A stretch of DNA of 44,545 nt, from the NCBI GenBank assembly GCA_050309795.1, contig JBNRMW010000005.1:1-44545 (forward strand). Reading direction: 5' to 3'. The stretch comes from JBNRMW01 sp050309795 (GTDB lineage: Bacteria; Bacillota_I; Bacilli_A; Erysipelotrichales; Erysipelotrichaceae). The notes under the pieces were generated by a model, which saw nothing but the letters and a program-made list of their open reading frames with translations, had not been told where the DNA came from and ran no database searches. Position numbers and translations under genes: made by a program. Every line of letters begins with the position of its first letter. The first letter of the stretch is position 1. Positions 40,330 through 44,545 of this stretch are shown here, piece by piece.

Positions 40330-42213
40330 TTATCTTTTAGGAATATTTCTATATTTAGCAAGATTGCTCAGAAGATATTCCTTTAAGTTGTTATCAGTGC
40401 AATAAACATAACAACCTTTTTGGCCACGCGTCAGTAACGTTCTGTAAGTATTTTTGATTAATCGATCTGCGACTTCGTTTGCTTCCATAGGATTCTTTTT
40501 ATGTAACCCTTTTAAACCTCTTAATGATTGGTCCGTCTTAGCCCTTTCAAAAAGATTTGTTACCAGCGAATTATTTTCATACTTTAAATCATCACCAATG
40601 ATAACCCCAACATAATCAAACTCCAAACCCTGGGAAGTATGTATACAGCCAATCTGATTAACAGATTCCTCATCGATTGCCCAAGTTGCTGTATTCTCAA
40701 AATTCCAAGCCATTCCAAAGTCACCTATTTGGATATCTTTGTGAAATGGATTATTCCTCTCGCTTTTTTGCCAATCCCAACAGTAACCAGCTAACATTCT
40801 AGCTTTATTATTTATTTTGTTTTTCTCAACAATAATTTCGCGTACCTGTTCTGGTGTGTCTAGAATTTGAATATCATAATCAAGATCAATTAAATCCCAT
40901 TCTGTATAACGAATGTCTAAAGCATTATCCACCCATGCTAAATACCCATCACTACCATTACATCTGAATTGAGAAGTAAGTTCATCCTCAATAATTGGCA
41001 CATTAAGATAATTTGCCCAATCTTTTATTTCTTGAATTGAACCAATATCCCTAGTTGTAACTTGTTGATAATCATCTATAAAGAACACTGATACTCTGCT
41101 TGCATTAATTATCTCTTTAATTTGGTTTTCCCCTTTATTAGCAAACATACCTGATTTTTCTCTTAGTCGATGTGCTTCATCTACTAGGACACAATCAAAC
41201 AGGTCCGTTCCAATAGTATAAAAGTTATCAGGCCCTCTAAATAAATTATTAATGTGAACTTTTTTATAATTTCCTTGAACTAATTTCTCTAAGTATACAT
41301 TACGAGGGGCACTATTCTTAGTTACATAGATAACATTCTTTTGCATCTTTAATATTGAAGCTAGTAGATTTATAGCTAAGACCGATTTCCCCGTTCCAGG
41401 ACCACCTTTGATTATAATGACTCTTTTTTCGTCGTTTTTAAGATTTTCGACTGTTGTATTTATAGTTTCGTACACAACTTTCTGATCATCAAGTAGTACA
41501 AATTCTTTGTTGCCCTCCAATAAGCTAACCATTGTGTCTTGTAGAGATTTGCTGGGAATAATTTTCCCGTTATCAATTTCATACAAAATTGAATTATTCG
41601 GTTTTTTAACAAATTTCGCTATGAACTGAGACAAATGCCTTGTGTCAGTTTTTGAAAAAATAGGAGCTTTTTCAATATAATAGGAGTAGTGATCGTCTAT
41701 TAGCGGATCATCTTCAGTTATTTCATAATTATGTAGATAAGCACATGGATTAATTTGAATGTCTTTGTTCCTAACATTCTGATTATAATCATAAATCATA
41801 GAAGCATACGACCACGCTTGGTAAGAAGGGTGCACCACTTCTCTCAAACCTCCACCGAGCCATGTAGAAACGATAGCATCTTTTGATTTATTTGCTGTTA
41901 CACTAGACCATTGCTTTAGTTCAATAACAACCGCATGTTTTTGATTTTGAAAATCTTCTCCAGTAACAATGAAGTCCACTCTTTTGTTAGAATTTGGTAT
42001 ACGATATTCTATTGCTACTTCACATTCAAAAGGAATTTCTTGATTTGACATAACTATATACATGTCTTTTAGAGAATTTACCCAAGACCTTATTTCACCA
42101 GGTGCAGATCGTCTGTTCATTTTTTCGTAAATAAGATCTTCGATTTTGGTTTCTATGTTTCCAGATATTATGTCTTCTAAAAAGCCTAGTTTTGTTGATT
42201 CATAAATAATCAT
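40330..42213 (-). CDS. Nuclease-fused DUF2075 (Schlafen group 3-type) helicase
   Basis: The 627-residue protein has an N-terminal PD-(D/E)xK nuclease-like region: Asp80 (NKRVDFIVTG) and Glu98-x-Lys100 (AVVIELKQW), after a conserved start (KIEDLIYEKM). A superfamily 1-like DUF2075 ATPase follows with Walker A KGGPGTGKSVLA (269-280), Walker B CVLVDEAHRL (Asp345, Glu346), ELTSQFRCNGSDGYLAWVDN, and C-terminal GCIHTSQGLEFDYVGVIIG and YRTLLTRGQKGCYVY. It probably unwinds and cuts DNA. Its ATG overlaps the stop of the MazG-like gene (ATGA), a tight functional pair. Role in phage defence is inferred from the neighbours. Confidence 0.82.
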   Translation of the reverse strand: MIIYESTKLGFLEDIISGNIETKIEDLIYEKMNRRSAPGEIRSWVNSLKDMYIVMSNQEIPFECEVAIEYRIPNSNKRVDFIVTGEDFQNQKHAVVIELKQWSSVTANKSKDAIVSTWLGGGLREVVHPSYQAWSYASMIYDYNQNVRNKDIQINPCAYLHNYEITEDDPLIDDHYSYYIEKAPIFSKTDTRHLSQFIAKFVKKPNNSILYEIDNGKIIPSKSLQDTMVSLLEGNKEFVLLDDQKVVYETINTTVENLKNDEKRVIIIKGGPGTGKSVLAINLLASILKMQKNVIYVTKNSAPRNVYLEKLVQGNYKKVHINNLFRGPDNFYTIGTDLFDCVLVDEAHRLREKSGMFANKGENQIKEIINASRVSVFFIDDYQQVTTRDIGSIQEIKDWANYLNVPIIEDELTSQFRCNGSDGYLAWVDNALDIRYTEWDLIDLDYDIQILDTPEQVREIIVEKNKINNKARMLAGYCWDWQKSERNNPFHKDIQIGDFGMAWNFENTATWAIDEESVNQIGCIHTSQGLEFDYVGVIIGDDLKYENNSLVTNLFERAKTDQSLRGLKGLHKKNPMEANEVADRLIKNTYRTLLTRGQKGCYVYCTDNNLKEYLLSNLAKYRNIPKR

Positions 42214-42524
42214 TTTTCAAACTCCGTATATTTTTTACTATTACTTTTAGCTTTCTCAATCGGATATTTCTTCTCATTAATATCCATCTTTTCTTGCATT
42301 ATTGTTTCTACATCAATATTAAGAGCTATTGCTAACTGATAACAATAGATTAGAACATCTGCCAATTCCATCTTAACTTTTTCATTATCAAAATTACTAT
42401 CCCACTGAAAATTCTCTAATAACTCTACGGCTTCAATTACTATAGACTTACTAAGATTCTCAGGTGAATGAAACTGATCCCAATCTCTATCTAAATTAAA
42501 CTGTATAATTCTTTCTCTAATCAT
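42210..42524 (-). CDS. MazG-like nucleotide pyrophosphohydrolase
   Basis: The ATG at 42524 follows GAGGTG and is preferred over a GTG at 42533. The 104-residue all-helical protein reads DRDWDQFHSPENLSKSIVIE and AVELLENFQW, then KMELADVLIYCYQLA, with the metal-binding ExxE...ExxD set of MazG/dCTPase proteins, and ends KYPIEKAKSNSKKYTEFEK. Such enzymes hydrolyse (d)NTPs to monophosphates. It leads an operon with the nuclease-helicase, suggesting nucleotide depletion or clean-up linked to DNA attack. A palindrome lies just upstream. Confidence 0.88.
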   Translation of the reverse strand: MIRERIIQFNLDRDWDQFHSPENLSKSIVIEAVELLENFQWDSNFDNEKVKMELADVLIYCYQLAIALNIDVETIMQEKMDINEKKYPIEKAKSNSKKYTEFEK

Positions 42525-42548
42525 CACTTGCACCTCATTGTTACTAAT

Positions 42549-42569
42549 TATCTCAAATTATGTGAGATA
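42549..42569 (-). promoter_or_regulatory. Palindrome upstream of the MazG-helicase operon
   Basis: TATCTCA and TGAGATA flank seven bases, 25 bases upstream of the MazG ATG. It may be an operator for the operon; no regulator gene is adjacent. Confidence 0.35.
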
Positions 42570-42654
42570 TGTCGATGTGGCATGTGACTTATTAACTAGA
42601 ACAGATATACCTCTACGTAATATCATGAACACTAATAGACAAATAGTGGTACTA

Positions 42655-42687
42655 AAAAACGACCCATTACTTTTGTAACTAGTCGTC
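42655..42687 (-). terminator. Terminator of the first nagB copy
   Basis: ACGACTAGTTAC and GTAATGGGTCGT pair (with G-T pairs and one mismatch) and are followed by six Ts on the reverse strand. Confidence 0.75.
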
Positions 42688-42696
42688 TTTTCTAAT

Positions 42697-43425
42697 CTAT
42701 TTACTTAATAAGGATGCTGCTGCTTCGTCGATGATAAAGGTTACGTTATCCTTATCTTGGAAGTTAGTCACTGGCCAATCTGTAGTAACCGGTCCTTCAA
42801 GTGCTGCCTTAACTGCTTCAGCCTTGTGACTTCCCGATACCATAACCACTACATGTTTAGACTCTAAGATTTCTTTAAAGCCTGCTGTTAACATTTCAGT
42901 TGGGCAATCTTCACGTGATACTCCATATTCTTTCATGGTTGTCTCAATGGTGATTTCTTCAAATTTAGCAATAAAAGTTGTCGAATCAAAAGGAGTACCC
43001 GGTTCATTAGCACCGATATGTCCATTAATACCCAAACCACAAATTTGAATGTGCGTTGGATATTGAGCCAAGATATCATTAAAGCGTTTAATCTCAGCAT
43101 CGAGGTCTTCAACAGAACCATCAGGAATAAAGATATTCTTTGGTTGAGTCTCGATTTGATTGTATAAGTTTTCATACATATAGGTACGACTGGAATAGAC
43201 CGCATCCCTTGGTCCTATATATTCATCTAAGTTTACAATCGTCGTATTGGAAAGATCCAATTCATTAGAATTAACCCTTTCAACTAGTAACTTCATTAAA
43301 CCACGCGGAGTTCCCCCAGTTGTTAACCCAACGACTGGTTCTTTATTTTCTTTAACAACTTGAGCAATTAACTCATAGGTTTTCTCTGACATTTCGTCAT
43401 AATCTTTAACAAATATTACGTTCAT
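42697..43425 (-). CDS. nagB: Glucosamine-6-phosphate deaminase, copy 1
   Basis: The start at 43425 makes the protein 242 residues, the same length as its neighbour; a longer frame is not supported. It has VGLTTGGTPRGLMK (substrate phosphate loop), the catalytic aspartate in NLDEYIG and catalytic histidine in GINGHIGANEPGTPFDS. It converts glucosamine 6-phosphate to fructose 6-phosphate and ammonia. The two copies align along their full length with the same motifs and differ at scattered positions (YSSRTY against YSAKTY, for example). It has its own promoter block and terminator. Confidence 0.93.
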   Translation of the reverse strand: MNVIFVKDYDEMSEKTYELIAQVVKENKEPVVGLTTGGTPRGLMKLLVERVNSNELDLSNTTIVNLDEYIGPRDAVYSSRTYMYENLYNQIETQPKNIFIPDGSVEDLDAEIKRFNDILAQYPTHIQICGLGINGHIGANEPGTPFDSTTFIAKFEEITIETTMKEYGVSREDCPTEMLTAGFKEILESKHVVVMVSGSHKAEAVKAALEGPVTTDWPVTNFQDKDNVTFIIDEAAASLLSK

Positions 43426-43456
43426 TTTCATACCCCATTTTCTTCTAGATCCTTTA

Positions 43457-43479
43457 GACCGCCTATACCATACCATATA
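43457..43479 (-). promoter_or_regulatory. Shared 23-base block upstream of nagB copy 1
   Basis: The block contains TATGGTATGGTATAGGCGGT on the reverse strand and is identical to that upstream of copy 2 at 44352-44374, while flanking bases differ. The TGGTATAG part resembles GntR/NagR-type dre operators. It lies 32 bases before the start codon. Confidence 0.55.
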
Positions 43480-43550
43480 CCTGTGGAAATAAAAAAAAAG
43501 GAATTCAAGCTCCCATAACTACGCTGTTTATCAATGAAAAATGCGGATAT

Positions 43551-43585
43551 AAAAACGACCAATCACATGGGTAATTAGTCGTTTT
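43551..43585 (-). terminator. Terminator of the second nagB copy
   Basis: AACGACTAAT and ATTGGTCGTT pair with one G-T pair and are followed by five Ts on the reverse strand, just after the stop codon. Confidence 0.8.
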
Positions 43586-43591
43586 TTAACA

Positions 43592-44320
43592 CTATTTATT
43601 TAATAAGGATGCTGCGGCTTCGTCGATAATAAAGGTCACATGATCTTTATCACGGAAGTTGGTTGCTGGCCAGTCTGTAGTAACTGGTCCTTCAATAACG
43701 TTCTTAACGGCTTCCGCTTTGTGGCTACCGGAAACAAAGACTACAACATGCTTTGATTCTAAGATTTCCTTGAATCCTTGAGTAAGCATTTCTGTTGGGC
43801 TCTCTTCACGCGTAATTCCATATTCATTCATCGTACTAGCAATAGTTGCGTCGGTATGCTGAGCAACAAAGGTTGTTGAATCAAAAGGTGTGCCTGGCTC
43901 GTTAGCACCAATATGACCATTAGTACCCAATCCACAAATTTGAATATCGCGTGGATACTTCGCTAAAATTTCATTATAGCGTTGAACCTCCGCATCCAAA
44001 TCTTCTGCTGCACCATTTGGCATAAAGATGTTCTTAGGTGCCGTTTCAAGTAGGTTATATAGGTTATCGTACATATACGTCTTTGCTGAGTAGACGGCTT
44101 CATTTGGACCAATGTATTCATCTAAATTCAACATCGTTGTATTGGAAATATCTAATTGTTTAGAATTCACCCCTTCAACGATGCGTTTCATTAAACCACG
44201 AGGTGTTCCTCCAGTGGTTAAACCAACAACAGGATTCTCATTTCCTTCAATCGCTTGTACAACAAATTCGTACGCTTTATCTGACATTTCTTCGTAATCT
44301 TTTACAAATATTACTTTCAA
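43592..44320 (-). CDS. nagB: Glucosamine-6-phosphate deaminase, copy 2
   Basis: This 242-residue paralogue has the same catalytic motifs as copy 1: VGLTTGGTPRGLMK, LNLDEYIGP and GTNGHIGANEPGTPFDS. The start codon is TTG at 44320, aligned with the ATG of copy 1 and preceded by GGGGAAAG. TTG usually lowers translation, which may set unequal amounts of the two enzymes. Both copies have separate terminators and an identical upstream block, so they look like a tandem duplication of a whole transcription unit that has since diverged. Confidence 0.92.
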   Translation of the reverse strand: MKVIFVKDYEEMSDKAYEFVVQAIEGNENPVVGLTTGGTPRGLMKRIVEGVNSKQLDISNTTMLNLDEYIGPNEAVYSAKTYMYDNLYNLLETAPKNIFMPNGAAEDLDAEVQRYNEILAKYPRDIQICGLGTNGHIGANEPGTPFDSTTFVAQHTDATIASTMNEYGITREESPTEMLTQGFKEILESKHVVVFVSGSHKAEAVKNVIEGPVTTDWPATNFRDKDHVTFIIDEAAASLLNK

Positions 44321-44351
44321 TTTCTTTCCCCTTTTCTATTAAGTCGTTTTT

Positions 44352-44374
44352 GACCGCCTATACCATACCATATA
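44352..44374 (-). promoter_or_regulatory. Shared 23-base block upstream of nagB copy 2
   Basis: Identical to 43457-43479, 32 bases before the start codon. Candidate promoter/operator common to both copies. Confidence 0.55.
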
Positions 44375-44515
44375 TACTCCAAAAAGGAAAAATGAACAAA
44401 CAAACCTCGCCATATCGTGTGTAGGGTTACAATTGATGTGAGACTTTCCAACTAGTAAGAAGCGATGAGACCTAGTAGAATGAGTTTGTCCAACAAATTC
44501 GAAAGGAATCATCGC

Positions 44516-44545
44516 ATGAATACTATAACAAAAAAACAGAGGTAT
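44516..44545 (+). CDS. First ten codons of a further gene, perhaps an IS30-type transposase
   Basis: ATG 44516 is preceded by GAAAGGAATC and the frame stays open to the window edge, reading MNTITKKQRY. IS30-family transposases often start with a short leader and a (T/S)xxQRYxI motif, which this fits, but ten residues are too few to decide. Confidence 0.3.
   Translation, partial: MNTITKKQRY

Overview
The window comes from a low-GC Gram-positive-type bacterium that uses the standard bacterial code. TGA is a real stop: several ATGA stop/start overlaps join co-oriented genes (10034, 20388, 28286, 35143). Strong Shine-Dalgarno sequences, a ydaO-type c-di-AMP riboswitch, FabK-type enoyl reductase, an OpuC-like osmolyte importer and a Fur-like box before a Dps gene all point to Bacillota or a standard-code Mollicutes relative (Acholeplasma/Izemoplasma-like). 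The sequence alone does not settle which.

Left arm, 1-8760, is a mobile region. It holds the end of an IS3-family insertion sequence, a Tn916-style regulatory and recombination module (sigma-like regulator, broken XRE repressor, small HTH protein, excisionase, tyrosine integrase), and between these a reverse-strand cassette of an ABC ATPase, two FtsX-like membrane proteins and a small secreted lactococcin-972-like protein. The integrase end lies against an intact tRNA-Arg(CCU) and a 5' half of a second tRNA-Arg(CCU), with repeated GTGTTAGC motifs that look like integrase arm sites. A candidate small RNA with its own promoter and terminator lies just outside.

The core chromosome, about 9000-37560, carries central metabolism: a 2-hydroxyacid dehydrogenase with gpsA, a MalY/PatB lyase, fumarase and aspartase around tRNA-Val, a nitrilase-like enzyme, then a biotin and fatty-acid block (birA, bioY, acpP remnant, accB, a chimeric accC/fabF remnant, fabZ, acpS, plsC, fabK). 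This block is visibly decaying: acpP has an internal stop, and accC is fused in frame to the tail of fabF with everything between them missing. Next come a DUF-type protein, dps, tRNA-Arg(CCG), a DUF952 protein, a PH-domain protein with calcium-loop repeats, a GltD-like oxidoreductase with a DUF1361 protein and a short CCA-adding enzyme, the c-di-AMP-riboswitch-controlled OpuC importer, htrA divergent from a two-component system with a DNA glycosylase, a sugar O-acetyltransferase and an iron-type alcohol dehydrogenase.

The right arm, 37560-44545, has an AT-richer presumed defence island: a MazG-like pyrophosphohydrolase, a nuclease-fused DUF2075 helicase and a DUF262/DUF1524 protein with a DUF4268-like tail. 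It is followed by two tandem glucosamine-6-phosphate deaminase paralogues that share an identical upstream block, and by the first codons of what may be another transposase.
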